Assembly: GCF_030817275.1 (NCBI RefSeq)
Contig: NZ_JAUSZD010000001.1
Location: forward strand, 124,001 to 188,000
Length of the DNA stretch: 64,000 bases
Source: Paenibacillus sp. V4I7
Lineage (GTDB): Bacteria > Bacillota > Bacilli > Paenibacillales > NBRC-103111
Direction of reading: 5' to 3'
The notes beneath the pieces were generated by a model, which saw only the letters and a program-made list of their open reading frames with translations, searched no databases and was not told the DNA's origin. This document shows positions 8,379 to 17,736 of this stretch, piece by piece (the first letter of the stretch is position 1; each line of letters starts with the position of its first letter). The translations under genes were made by a program, and so were the position numbers.

Positions 8379-11300
8379 TTAAGTAGTAAATTCCAATTGT
8401 TGAAACTCCACTCTGTTTCGGATGTGCCTGCTAGAAACAACTACTCTTCGCTTTCCAGTACCATCTGATTCGAGATCCAAACCATAATAAGAAGGGAACC
8501 TTTCGCTGACTTCCATTTTATTAACCAATTCCGGAGGCGCAACAACAATCCATTGAATACCGAGAGCATCTGCAACACGGAAGATTGGGTCAAGTACGTG
8601 CTCAGATACAGCATTGGCAAATGGGTTGTCGTTAATAAGCACAGAGCGCTTCGCATGCTTATCACGTCGCCTTTTCTGAGTCGTAATCATGATCGATAAG
8701 AGCGTAAAGGCTGCAAGTCGTTGTCCTCCACTGCCTGTCGCTTCCTCATCCGATCCTTGCAAGAATACTTCCCAATCCTTGAAATACTTTTCATAAGGCT
8801 TGTCTACCCAGAACGAGTTTTCAACGTTCATGTTATAAACTTGCATCGTTGGAAATGCATAGTTATAAGCTGCATACACAATTTCGCCCGGGTCTAACCG
8901 ATTACCTAATTCATTTTTTTGGAGCCTGCTAAACTCAACCTTCTTATCTTCAATAAATCGAAGAGTCTGCCGAAATAGCTCTTTCATACTTGCTTCAATA
9001 TCTTCAATCCGCGGCATGCTATCATCTTTGAGCTTCATTAGTGGAAAAGAAATGCCATAGTTATTGCGGATCGACATGCCTTTTACCATCTCACTAATGT
9101 GACTGATGATTTGCCGGCTATGTTCTGTTGCAGTTTGTACCCATCTGAGTTCAGCTTCTTGTGCTTGATTAAGATTTGCTTCCTCACGTTCTAGAATGCC
9201 TTCATAGATCATTTTGGCCTCAGAGATTTTTTGCCGTACATGAATGGCCTGATCCATTACAAGAAGACTATCAAAAAAGTCATCCCCGTGCTGTTTCATC
9301 TCATTATCCCATTTGGCATCCTTAATCTTCTTCTGAACACCCTTAACCGCTTGAAAACATACATTTTGTACTCCAGCAAGTGCCTTGTCTAAGTCAGCCG
9401 CTTTCATTACCCAATCCCTGACAACATTCCTCGCGTTACTGCCGACTTCTAAATATACATCCCGCGGTACGCGATGGTTACTTTCTTTAAGGTGCTGCAG
9501 CGCTTCGCTAGATCGTTCCCATATCGATTTATTATTTAAAGTTTCACTAATCAAGCTTTTAGTGCTTTGTAATTTTTCACTTGCTTGAGATAGCTTAAAG
9601 TTGAACTCCTTTCGCTCGTATTCCACATCAATACCACTTTTAAAGTCGACTTCCCGTGGTTTGAATACATTCTCAATCTCAATTTTTAAATTTTCTGTGC
9701 TAGTAATCATCGTTCGTACCGAGCCATCTAAGTTCGATATTTCAACTTCCAACTGCTGCCTTTTCTGGTCAGCAGTCTCATACTCCTCAGATATCTGTAT
9801 TCGCCTTTGTTTCAATACGTCGAGAGATTCCGTTGGAGCGACCTTTTGAGCCCATTCTTCATTTAGTGCAAAAAGTTCACGCCTTTTGTCCTCTTGCAGC
9901 TTGGCGTAGATTCCTTTCTCCGCTTCGAGTTTCGCTAACTGAGCATTAGCCTGCTCAAGTGTCTTTTGGCAAATTTCCCAGTTGATGAAGTGTGTTTCTA
10001 AACTCTTCGGAATGCTTGGCCACGTTGCAGGTGGGAATATACTAGGAACTTGTGACTGGAAGTCAAATGCCGGTAACGATGGGATTGACTCCCGATAGCG
10101 ATCAAGCTCCCGTTGAGTGCTATTTTTCCAATCGGAATATGCTCTCCTCTGCTCGTCCAACTCATTCTCTGCATCCCGCTTGTTATCCGAGATCTTTTTA
10201 ATTTTGTCGTTGATTAAGTCTTCGAATGCTTTTAATTCAATTAATTTGTTTTCATTAGATTTATGTTCATTCCAAGATTGATACAACTCTTCAAGTGCGA
10301 GCTTTTTATTTTCAAAACCGTTTAATTCTCCTTGTAGCTTCTGCAGGTTAGTGCGCACTTCGGATAACTTGCTCTGTAGAGTATCGTCTTCGTAAGTATA
10401 ATTCTTCAACTGTTTTTTCTTGAGCTCACAGGCATCTTCAAGGACTTGGCATTCTTCCCCTAATTGTTCAGCGCATTTCTCAGCATCAAGCGCTTTTTCT
10501 GCAAGCTTAAGTGCGCCTTTAAATGTATCCATTTCAGCTATTGCATGCCTTAATTTCTGATTTCGACTTACCAGTTCTTGTTCCGCTTCAACCAAGAATG
10601 TCTCTAAAGCTTCAGGACTAAATCCGATTTCATCGGCACGATTAGATAACATAATGAAGGATGGTGCATCCATAATGTCGATAATCTCGACAGTAAATAA
10701 TGGAACAGGTTGGAATAGGATACGATTTTTAAAGGCAGCAGCAAGTCGAAGTACATGCTCTCGCTCTTTCTCAAGAATAATCAGTCCATAAGGTAGGAGC
10801 TTCGCAGTTTGTTTTAATCTATCTCGCTCCGACTCTGATTTCTCATGTATATACTCTGTTCCCAAAAGACAAGTGTAGCCGTGACTCTTTATTATGTCCC
10901 TTAATTGTAAGATGGTTGGATTTGGCACCCAAATGCCACCTTCAGTAATCATGTGTTCACTTTCTAATCGTCGTATTTCCTCTTCTTCCCGTCTCAAAAC
11001 TTGTTCTTTTCGGGATGCCTCCGCAACTAGCTCCGGGAGTTGTTCCTTTAGCCAGTACGCGTATCTTTCCTGATGAGCTGGTAACGCCGATCCCGAGAAG
11101 AGTTGAAGTTTAACAGCTGCATCGACTTCAAGCTTCAACTGTTTCGCGTAGTTATCATTAATCGATTCGATAACCACTTCATCCTGTTGTATTTGCGTCT
11201 CTAGCTTTGCAGTTTCTCGTTGAATTTCGACATACCGCTGGTTTAATTGACCTTGTACTTCCTTTTCACGATCAATTCTCTCAATGCACCTTTGATGGTC

Positions 11301-12857
11301 CTCAGCTGCTAGATGAATGAGTTGGGTTAAAGTAAATGTTTGATTCACATTGTACTTAGTTTCCATTTCATTTAACTTACTTTGAAAAGACCTGATCTTT
11401 TCTTGAATAATTCCAATTTCTCTACTTATATTCCGACTTTCAACATTAGCTTCTGTAAGCTCGTTGTCAGCCATTTGAATGTTCGTCTTTAGTACGCTTT
11501 GATACCCTATAGCATCATTAACCGTTTGACGAAGATTTTGAAGAAGAATGGGCCATTCTTTATAGATGTTATTCTTCAATTCCTCCTGTTGCGATTTTAC
11601 GTCTTTGAGCTGATCTCTCATCATCAAGGAATTTATTTGAGAAATTGTAGTATCAAGTTGTCTTGATATATCCTCGTATTCCTTACGAATAATTGCGAGC
11701 TCTGCTTCCTCCATATGGAGTTTCTTTTCACTCGCGTTCGATTTTTCGGTTTGGAAAATCTCATTCATCTTACGAATCTGCTTATTGAGATCTGATATCT
11801 GATATTGCTTTTCGATGTATGATAGGTTCTTTATACGGAACTGAGCATCGTTCACAGCATCATCTGCATCTTGTCTTTCTTTCCCTAGCGTAGCCAGGTC
11901 ACGATCGGCTTCCTCAATACGTTCAATTAACCCGGACTTCAGATAGCTACCGCGTTGTGCGTGGATGTGTAGATCCTTCTCCGATTCCTCCACCTTTTGG
12001 TACATACCATCAACTTCTTCAAGCATGACAAGCAGACCCGTCATGGAAGACTTTCTCGCAAGAAGTGTATTTAAGTTATGTGCTATTTTGGCAACCTCGA
12101 TAAACAGCTCTTTGAGATCCCTTCCATCTTTGCTCATTTGACGGCGAAGATTGGACTCAATGGATGGAATAATGACGTTCTTGAATAAACCGTCATTATG
12201 ATCAGCACCTAATTTCTCAAAATGAATTGTGGTTCCCGCTTCATTTTGATTCATTTCATACATTTCATCCCACTCATCAGCGAATATCCCGTTTTCTTGC
12301 AAGTATGCTCTAAACTTACGAAGTTCGTCTTTATTATAAAGACGGATCTGCTGTTCAGACTCTTTTGCATGATCTTCCCATCTGCTTAGCGGCCAAGACT
12401 CCCCTGTCTCCTCGTCCCAATACGGAAGTTTTTCTAGACGGTATTCGCTCGATGCGTCACATTTAATAGTGAAAAGCTTATAGTTGATTTCTGTTTTGGG
12501 GCCACTATCATCTTCTTTCACGCGTTTTGCAGTCATGGCAATTCCCGTGATTAGATATTTTTCTTCGGCACCGTCAAGTTTCCATTCGAGTGCTGAATAA
12601 AACGTATAAGGGCTAAAGCCATGGGTCGAATGAAAAAATTGAGTTACGCGACCTTTACCTTTCTGCCAATCCTTGACTGGTTTAAAAATTTGAAAAATCA
12701 GCTGGAGTATGACACCTTTACCAAAGCCATTGGGCATGGTAGCTAGTGCATGAACAAGATCAGTATCGTTGGCGAACGTTAGATAAAGGTTATCCATAAT
12801 GAATTGCTGTTTATTGTATTTAACGTTTGTTGCTCGAAATGCATGAATTGCACTCAT
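8379..12857 (-). CDS. jetC: JetC-like SMC/MukB-type ATPase of a Wadjet system
   Basis: The 1492-residue protein has the SMC layout: an N-terminal nucleotide-binding half, two very long coiled coils (about 290-590 and 760-1240) around a hinge-like globular part (about 600-750), and a C-terminal half with the ABC signature (GSGGQR, about 1370) and Walker B (SVLINDNPF). It is the presumed motor that extrudes DNA loops and senses small circular plasmids. Two odd points: the P-loop reads NGFGKG (residues 43-48), with Gly where Ser/Thr is normal, and Walker B has Asn where the catalytic Glu usually stands. Large ATPases of this family with DNPF Walker B motifs exist, so this may be family-typical. 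It is the last gene of the operon and its start overlaps the jetB stop by one base. Confidence 0.83.
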   Translation of the reverse strand: MSAIHAFRATNVKYNKQQFIMDNLYLTFANDTDLVHALATMPNGFGKGVILQLIFQIFKPVKDWQKGKGRVTQFFHSTHGFSPYTFYSALEWKLDGAEEKYLITGIAMTAKRVKEDDSGPKTEINYKLFTIKCDASSEYRLEKLPYWDEETGESWPLSRWEDHAKESEQQIRLYNKDELRKFRAYLQENGIFADEWDEMYEMNQNEAGTTIHFEKLGADHNDGLFKNVIIPSIESNLRRQMSKDGRDLKELFIEVAKIAHNLNTLLARKSSMTGLLVMLEEVDGMYQKVEESEKDLHIHAQRGSYLKSGLIERIEEADRDLATLGKERQDADDAVNDAQFRIKNLSYIEKQYQISDLNKQIRKMNEIFQTEKSNASEKKLHMEEAELAIIRKEYEDISRQLDTTISQINSLMMRDQLKDVKSQQEELKNNIYKEWPILLQNLRQTVNDAIGYQSVLKTNIQMADNELTEANVESRNISREIGIIQEKIRSFQSKLNEMETKYNVNQTFTLTQLIHLAAEDHQRCIERIDREKEVQGQLNQRYVEIQRETAKLETQIQQDEVVIESINDNYAKQLKLEVDAAVKLQLFSGSALPAHQERYAYWLKEQLPELVAEASRKEQVLRREEEEIRRLESEHMITEGGIWVPNPTILQLRDIIKSHGYTCLLGTEYIHEKSESERDRLKQTAKLLPYGLIILEKEREHVLRLAAAFKNRILFQPVPLFTVEIIDIMDAPSFIMLSNRADEIGFSPEALETFLVEAEQELVSRNQKLRHAIAEMDTFKGALKLAEKALDAEKCAEQLGEECQVLEDACELKKKQLKNYTYEDDTLQSKLSEVRTNLQKLQGELNGFENKKLALEELYQSWNEHKSNENKLIELKAFEDLINDKIKKISDNKRDAENELDEQRRAYSDWKNSTQRELDRYRESIPSLPAFDFQSQVPSIFPPATWPSIPKSLETHFINWEICQKTLEQANAQLAKLEAEKGIYAKLQEDKRRELFALNEEWAQKVAPTESLDVLKQRRIQISEEYETADQKRQQLEVEISNLDGSVRTMITSTENLKIEIENVFKPREVDFKSGIDVEYERKEFNFKLSQASEKLQSTKSLISETLNNKSIWERSSEALQHLKESNHRVPRDVYLEVGSNARNVVRDWVMKAADLDKALAGVQNVCFQAVKGVQKKIKDAKWDNEMKQHGDDFFDSLLVMDQAIHVRQKISEAKMIYEGILEREEANLNQAQEAELRWVQTATEHSRQIISHISEMVKGMSIRNNYGISFPLMKLKDDSMPRIEDIEASMKELFRQTLRFIEDKKVEFSRLQKNELGNRLDPGEIVYAAYNYAFPTMQVYNMNVENSFWVDKPYEKYFKDWEVFLQGSDEEATGSGGQRLAAFTLLSIMITTQKRRRDKHAKRSVLINDNPFANAVSEHVLDPIFRVADALGIQWIVVAPPELVNKMEVSERFPSYYGLDLESDGTGKRRVVVSSRHIRNRVEFQQLEFTT

Positions 12858-13606
12858 TACCTTTCACCTCGTCCTGCTGCAGCATCGATTAATCGTTTCC
12901 ATTCCTGATAACGCTGCTCACTATGATAAAGCATCTCCACTCTTTCATGTAACGCTTCTAGTGCTGAAACACGTTGATCTGTAATTTTCACCAACTTCTC
13001 CTGCTCAAGAAGACGCATGGCCATTTGTACAATACCAAACTTCGTCCTGTTGTTCGCACGGAGTTGCTCATCTTCATCCGGCTGCAGTTTGGTTGTTTCC
13101 CACAGATTAATTAATTGAGGCATCGCAATCTTTTGCCTTTTCCCAAACTCCGGATCATTCTCTAAAAGCTTGCTCCAATATTCAATCACTTCTGAAACCC
13201 GAGTAGTTAATTCAATATATCGAATGCCGCCATACAAATCGATATGAGACCCTTTCACGCTCTCGCCGTCCACTTCACTTAAATAGACCATGATGACCAG
13301 ATGAATCACATAGAGCTCAAGCCTTGTTTCCAACCTGCCATCGCTTTTACGTTCTTTCATCTGTTCCTTCATCTGTGTAAAGTTGGTGGCAAAGATAGAG
13401 CCTTTCGGCTTTGTCACTAAGTGTACATTCATATTGCCAACAAGCACCTGCGTGCTCGATGTATCGGCGAACCGTTTGACGAGCTGCTGGATACTCATAT
13501 CGTGAAAGTATTTTTCTAAAGCTGTATCAGTTTTCTTAGCCACCTTGTGCTGCAGTAAATGCAAAAAAATACTATGTGCTTCATGAATCTGACTAATATC
13601 GTACAT
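12857..13606 (-). CDS. jetB: JetB-like (MksE/DUF6063-type) accessory subunit
   Basis: The 249-residue soluble helical protein begins with MYDISQIHEAHSIF. Its size, position directly before the SMC gene and overall look (winged-helix-like, KITDQRVSALEALHERVEMLY near the end) fit the MksE/JetB role, a KITE-type subunit bridging kleisin and SMC heads. I believe it matches the DUF6063 family seen in such operons, but this is from memory and not a search. It overlaps jetC by one base, so translation is probably coupled. Confidence 0.7.
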   Translation of the reverse strand: MYDISQIHEAHSIFLHLLQHKVAKKTDTALEKYFHDMSIQQLVKRFADTSSTQVLVGNMNVHLVTKPKGSIFATNFTQMKEQMKERKSDGRLETRLELYVIHLVIMVYLSEVDGESVKGSHIDLYGGIRYIELTTRVSEVIEYWSKLLENDPEFGKRQKIAMPQLINLWETTKLQPDEDEQLRANNRTKFGIVQMAMRLLEQEKLVKITDQRVSALEALHERVEMLYHSEQRYQEWKRLIDAAAGRGER

Positions 13607-13620
13607 GCGTAGCCTCCAAG

Positions 13621-13983
13621 TTATTCTTTGGGAATCAGCGTAAGGGTAAACGGAGTGATACTGACCAAATCATTTTGAATCCTTTCCCCACCATCTGTCC
13701 GTACTCTAATTTTATATTGATTCGTTATTTCGATCATTTTGGGATCACGCTTTACGATTTGTTGCAATAGTACGGCGCGATCGTCTTCATACTTACGAAC
13801 CGGGGACAGGGATGTTTTTAATTCAAATTCGCCGTCACGGAACTTCATCCACATCTCAAGCGCGTCGATCGTCCACTCCCCTATATGGAAATCACGAAGA
13901 GCACAGATTTTCTGAGGATTCTCAAGCGCCGCCTTGAATACCGGCATCCATAAGTCTGCTATAGCATCCCAATCAATTGGCAC
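13621..13983 (-). CDS. Small Wadjet-operon protein, possible detached JetA C-terminus
   Basis: The 120-residue protein starts at a GTG (13983) that overlaps the end of the preceding JetA-like gene by 11 bp in another frame. It reads like a small alpha/beta domain (IDALEMWMKFRDGEFELK, then RKYEDDRAVLLQQIV). The JetA-like gene ends in an acidic linker, and 382 plus 120 residues together approach the length I recall for type III JetA proteins. It may therefore be the kleisin C-terminal winged helix made as a separate chain or split by a frameshift. It could equally be a distinct subunit. Confidence 0.6.
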   Translation of the reverse strand: MPIDWDAIADLWMPVFKAALENPQKICALRDFHIGEWTIDALEMWMKFRDGEFELKTSLSPVRKYEDDRAVLLQQIVKRDPKMIEITNQYKIRVRTDGGERIQNDLVSITPFTLTLIPKE

Positions 13984-15121
13984 CCTCTTTGCGCTCTTCT
14001 CTTACAGGGGGTTCTTCAATTTCCTCCGCGGCCGCTGCAACTTCACTTTCTATCTCGCCAACTTTATGTTCGTCCCACACCCAGCTAAGCGGATAAATGA
14101 ATTCCTGTTTTGGAGAGAACAGTGGTTCCAAGATACTTTCAAACCCATCCTCAAAAATAAATCCTTCAGAATATATATGCTTTTCCCAAATATCTTTTAC
14201 AAATGACCGGTTATAGTTCAGGAGTCGTTCAATCTCTCGTTGTAAAGCTATTTCCTGAGAATAGTTCTGTACAACCAGCTCCGTTAACTTCGAATGCTCG
14301 CCTACACACTCATCGACTTTTTCTTTCAGATATTCTATATCCCGGATGATTTTAGGATCTGTCGTATCTTTTAGTTTCTCGTGCAAAATGTTGTCCATAT
14401 CGTAGAAGAGTTTTTTCTGTTCCTGGAATTGCTCCTGCAGGCTTTTACGACGTTCCATTTGATCTTTTTCTTTTGAGAATATCGATCGTGGGTCTCTTCT
14501 CATCCGTTTGGCATAATCTCTTTCTTGCGTGGCTTTAGCCCGGACCGCTGCTTTCACGTGATCCAGGTTACCGAGTGCCTTCTGGAAATTGCCTTTCCGT
14601 ATGAAGGACAGCGTATAGAGCTGTTGAATCTCGATGCCAAACTCATCAGCCATTTCAAGACTCAAAAAGATCAGTTTCTGTCCCGATTCAGATAGCTTCC
14701 AAATCTGAGCATCTGACTTTGAGCGTAGCATCGCTTCGGTGTCTTCCGTAAGATACAAGAAGCGCTCTTCCTCAAATGATGATGTTGTTTCATTGTAATA
14801 CGAAGAAAGAAACGGCTCACGGTTTTGTCCAGTACCGCTCGATATTAGTGCAACTGCTAACCGGTCGGTAAAATCCTCATTTGCCTGTACCCCTATCTTA
14901 TCCATGACCTCTTTTGCAATCTCCTTTAAATCACGATCGGTGCGCTCGGGGTTATCGCGCAGCTCGCGGTAGAAGATTTCAAGGAGCATGAGAAAGAGGA
15001 TATCTTTATAAACCTTTGAGAATTCTGTAGGCACCTGAATCCCGGTTCCGAATTGAAAACATGGGTTCAATGTCATTTTTCTTTCGTGGTACCGTTCAAA
15101 AATTTCCTCATAAATAGCCAT
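13973..15121 (-). CDS. jetA: JetA-like (MksF-type kleisin) subunit
   Basis: The 382-residue protein has an N-terminal globular part (MAIYEEIFERYHERKMTLNP; about 1-180, helical, winged-helix-like), a long coiled-coil middle (about 190-300, KDQMERRKSLQEQFQEQKKL) and an Ala/Glu-rich acidic tail. This is the layout of kleisin subunits such as MksF/JetA that link SMC heads. It overlaps jetD by 14 bp upstream and the 120-residue gene downstream, so the five genes form one transcript. The family call rests on context and architecture. The acidic end is where the C-terminal kleisin domain would be expected. Confidence 0.72.
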   Translation of the reverse strand: MAIYEEIFERYHERKMTLNPCFQFGTGIQVPTEFSKVYKDILFLMLLEIFYRELRDNPERTDRDLKEIAKEVMDKIGVQANEDFTDRLAVALISSGTGQNREPFLSSYYNETTSSFEEERFLYLTEDTEAMLRSKSDAQIWKLSESGQKLIFLSLEMADEFGIEIQQLYTLSFIRKGNFQKALGNLDHVKAAVRAKATQERDYAKRMRRDPRSIFSKEKDQMERRKSLQEQFQEQKKLFYDMDNILHEKLKDTTDPKIIRDIEYLKEKVDECVGEHSKLTELVVQNYSQEIALQREIERLLNYNRSFVKDIWEKHIYSEGFIFEDGFESILEPLFSPKQEFIYPLSWVWDEHKVGEIESEVAAAAEEIEEPPVREERKEGAN

Positions 15122-16160
15122 GAATGTACTCCTTGCTGATCTTTTCGAAATTTACTGCCTCTTGCGGTATCCGCCTCTTACTCCCCCACAAAGATCGAAT
15201 TGCTCTATTTGTTTCCTCATCTGTATCCAGACGCGAAATGAAGTCCTCAAGTACACTATCAATAAACTCACCATTGGCCTCAGTTGTCCTGGTGTGATTC
15301 CGAATCATCGCCCGATACAGGTTTTCAGCTGGTAGAATCGGGTATTCCGGATACTTCTTGCACAAATCTAAGAATATGGAGAGCCCGTATGGATCTAGGT
15401 CTCCGGCATAGTAGATCTTCTCCGGACTCCCGATTTCATCAATAAATGGAAGGTTCCGAGTAATGTGATATCCCTCACCGTAGATTAAGACATCCACCTG
15501 TATATCATAGATGTGAGTGAAGGTATTTAACGCTCGCTTAATCGTATGGAAAGCAGATAAATTTTCAACGATCAGCGCATGTTTATATGCTGCCGATTGT
15601 GGGTTTTGCCAGAAAACAAATGGCTCTCCGTATGACTTAGCATACAAGTCATCAAGTGTAATGCCAATCCGCTTTAGAAACTTATACCCGTCTTCGTTTT
15701 TATCCAGCCACTTTTCCTGTCCAAACAACTCATAGGAACGTTCTTCTTTGGATACAAATTCCCTTGATTCGCGTGTTGGTAAAAACTGAAGTACAGCTTC
15801 AATGTGTTCCCATTCCAGTTCTGTCTGCATCTCTTGATGTCGTTTGTAGAATCCTACATTCAGGTTACTGGCTTCAGCCCGAACAAACTGTAAATCACCC
15901 CATGTATCACTGACCTCGATGATTCGTTTTTTCCATTTTAAAGGCAAGCTTGGCACCTTGCCGTTTTCGACGTTTGCCTTAAGAGGTGTAATCTCACCTT
16001 CATCTTGAAGACTTTGAATCGCTTGAAAAAAGCCACGGTATCCTCCGGATCTTTCATATTTATCTATGCCGCCAAGCTGTCGCATGACTTTATCTTCAAG
16101 TTCATGGATGGTGAATTTATTTTTAGTTTCTAGTAATAGATTTGTAATTGTATCACGCAT
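15108..16160 (-). CDS. jetD: JetD-like Toprim nuclease of a Wadjet system (DUF2220 type)
   Basis: I chose the ATG at 16160 (350 residues); an upstream GTG at 16178 is possible. The C-terminal half is the DUF2220 Toprim-like nuclease domain: catalytic Glu in ALIVENLSAF (about 198), the acidic pair in YYAGDLDPYGLSIF (about 253) and the conserved RRIPQEAV near the end. The N-terminal half has a winged-helix-like segment (TIHELEDKVMRQLGG), as in other JetD proteins. JetD cuts plasmid DNA once the SMC complex has extruded it. Here jetD is the first gene of the operon, whereas the classic order is jetA-B-C-D. Confidence 0.85.
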   Translation of the reverse strand: MRDTITNLLLETKNKFTIHELEDKVMRQLGGIDKYERSGGYRGFFQAIQSLQDEGEITPLKANVENGKVPSLPLKWKKRIIEVSDTWGDLQFVRAEASNLNVGFYKRHQEMQTELEWEHIEAVLQFLPTRESREFVSKEERSYELFGQEKWLDKNEDGYKFLKRIGITLDDLYAKSYGEPFVFWQNPQSAAYKHALIVENLSAFHTIKRALNTFTHIYDIQVDVLIYGEGYHITRNLPFIDEIGSPEKIYYAGDLDPYGLSIFLDLCKKYPEYPILPAENLYRAMIRNHTRTTEANGEFIDSVLEDFISRLDTDEETNRAIRSLWGSKRRIPQEAVNFEKISKEYIHGYL

Positions 16161-16299
16161 TAATAATACAGCCCCCACGATCGATCATCATTAACAAGCT
16201 GGACATCTTATTCTAATCCATTCATGAATTGTACCATATTATTGAAAGTTCCATATTAAATGTGACCTAAGTATTATCAGGAAAATTTATCCGCAAACC

Positions 16300-16340
16300 A
16301 AAAGCCCCGCTTCAATGGTCATATATGAAGCGGGGCTTTT
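16300..16340 (-). terminator. Strong terminator between the HNH gene and the Wadjet operon
   Basis: AAAAGCCCCGCTTCA (16300-16314) pairs perfectly over 15 bp with 16326-16340. The arms end in A/T runs, so it can stop transcription in both directions. It follows the HNH stop by about 35 bp and separates that gene from jetD. Confidence 0.92.
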
Positions 16341-16376
16341 GATTAACTGTGACTAACGGCTAATGTCGCATTTATG

Positions 16377-17270
16377 TTATTCTGATTGTCCAAGTGCTTG
16401 TCGATGCAAGGCCATATAAACCCGCTTCCTTCCACTGAGGTCAATTCTTCGATACCTATCAATATTCAGGAACTTTTGGTCGTCTTCAGTTAATTTGGTA
16501 GAGATTATAATAGTACCATCATCCTCAAAAGATATTAATTTTCTATCAAACAATCGATCATGATTCGGACAGAGCAAAAGACCATTCTCAGGATCTAATC
16601 GTTCAAAGTTGCTCTCACAGCAACTCCATTCCTTAATATGACTCGCTGTAAGAACATTAAGGTTTGATACCGGGCACAAATCACAACGTTGTCTTTGTTT
16701 TAACAGTCGGTCTCTAAATAACGATTGTCCAATTCGCGAACGAATAATTTGTTCCCTCTCCGTTTTTGGAATTTCTTGAATACCTCGTTCTACTACCAAT
16801 ACAAATTCATCAGCAGCATCATTATCTATTTCGTTTGCTCGATGTGGATTTTTCCTTGCAAGTAATATTAATAGTGCTGGAACATCTTCACGGTTGATGT
16901 ACGGCATATAGCTTTGAAATCTCGTGAACCTTGCAGATACCTTTTGTAAATCTTCGATAGTGATAGGGTCTTGGTAAATCGTTATTGATGAAGTACCAAA
17001 GTAACATGCAAACCTATATTTTTCATGAATGATCTCTTCTTGTCTAACAAAAATAGCACTTGCAATAACACTGGATTTATAATGAAATAATACAAGAGTG
17101 GTATACGGGTTTAAATTGCTTCTATCGAAATTTGACAGGTAACCTCTCATAGGGAGTACGCCTAAAATAAACTCATGCTGGACTTGTGTAATACTCATCC
17201 CTCTAAAGGCTGGATTCTTACTATCCATAGAAATAAAAACACTTAATTCAACTTGATTATGATATTCCAT
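16377..17270 (-). CDS. HNH endonuclease (HNH_2 type)
   Basis: The 297-residue protein has a C-terminal HNH domain (about 195-265): zinc-binding CDLC, catalytic ASHIKEW, then ENGLLLCPNHDRLFDR, matching the HNH_2 layout of restriction-like nucleases. The N-terminal 190 residues (beta-rich, SNFDRSNLNPYTTLVLF) have no known domain and may recognise DNA. No methyltransferase gene is adjacent, so it would act alone, perhaps on modified or foreign DNA. It sits just upstream of the Wadjet operon in the same direction but behind a strong terminator. Confidence 0.85.
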   Translation of the reverse strand: MEYHNQVELSVFISMDSKNPAFRGMSITQVQHEFILGVLPMRGYLSNFDRSNLNPYTTLVLFHYKSSVIASAIFVRQEEIIHEKYRFACYFGTSSITIYQDPITIEDLQKVSARFTRFQSYMPYINREDVPALLILLARKNPHRANEIDNDAADEFVLVVERGIQEIPKTEREQIIRSRIGQSLFRDRLLKQRQRCDLCPVSNLNVLTASHIKEWSCCESNFERLDPENGLLLCPNHDRLFDRKLISFEDDGTIIISTKLTEDDQKFLNIDRYRRIDLSGRKRVYMALHRQALGQSE

Positions 17271-17736
17271 GTAAGGACCACCTTTTAATAAATTATCGTG
17301 GCTCTCGGTCTAACCTTCCCCACTCATCAGAACTAATCAATAATGTCACTGCTGTTAAACTATTATTGTAAAGCAACTAAACTCCTGCTTGTTTAACAAA
17401 AAAGTCTCGGTGTCCCCAAAAAAACAGCCGCGCATGCCGACCGCCGTTGCCGAGCCGGCGCGGCAGTCTAAACCTATTTTTTCTCAGTAATACTTTTCAG
17501 TCTAAAACTTTATTTTCTTCTAACACTCGAACCTGGCCACCATATCCCCATAGGCTTTTATAAGCGCTTTAATGATCTCAATAGTACTGGAGCTTGTGGT
17601 ATCTTCTCTGATGTGGAAAATTCATGAGTTTTTGTCTCAGTAACACCCGGTTGTTTTGTTGGTATCAGCTTCACCTGCCCCCAATATCGCCAACTAAGAA
17701 AAAGAGCCCGAGGTCTGATTAAACCCGGACTCCTTT
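17271..17736. other. 466 bp gap with a possible decayed gene
   Basis: No intact gene is present. On the minus strand (about 17540-17690) two different frames look protein-like in succession: GQVKLIPTKQPGVTETK, then TIEIIKALIKAYGDMVARF in a neighbouring frame before a stop. This suggests a short frameshifted remnant. Around 17425-17470 there is a GC-rich patch (GCCGAGCCGGCGCGGC) unlike its surroundings. Confidence 0.3.
17701..17736 (-). terminator. Terminator of the AbrB-like regulator operon
   Basis: On the minus strand GGAGTCCGGGTTT and GACCTCGGGCTC form a stem with G-T pairs, followed by TTTTTC. It begins right at the stop codon of the gene at 17737-18315. Confidence 0.7.
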
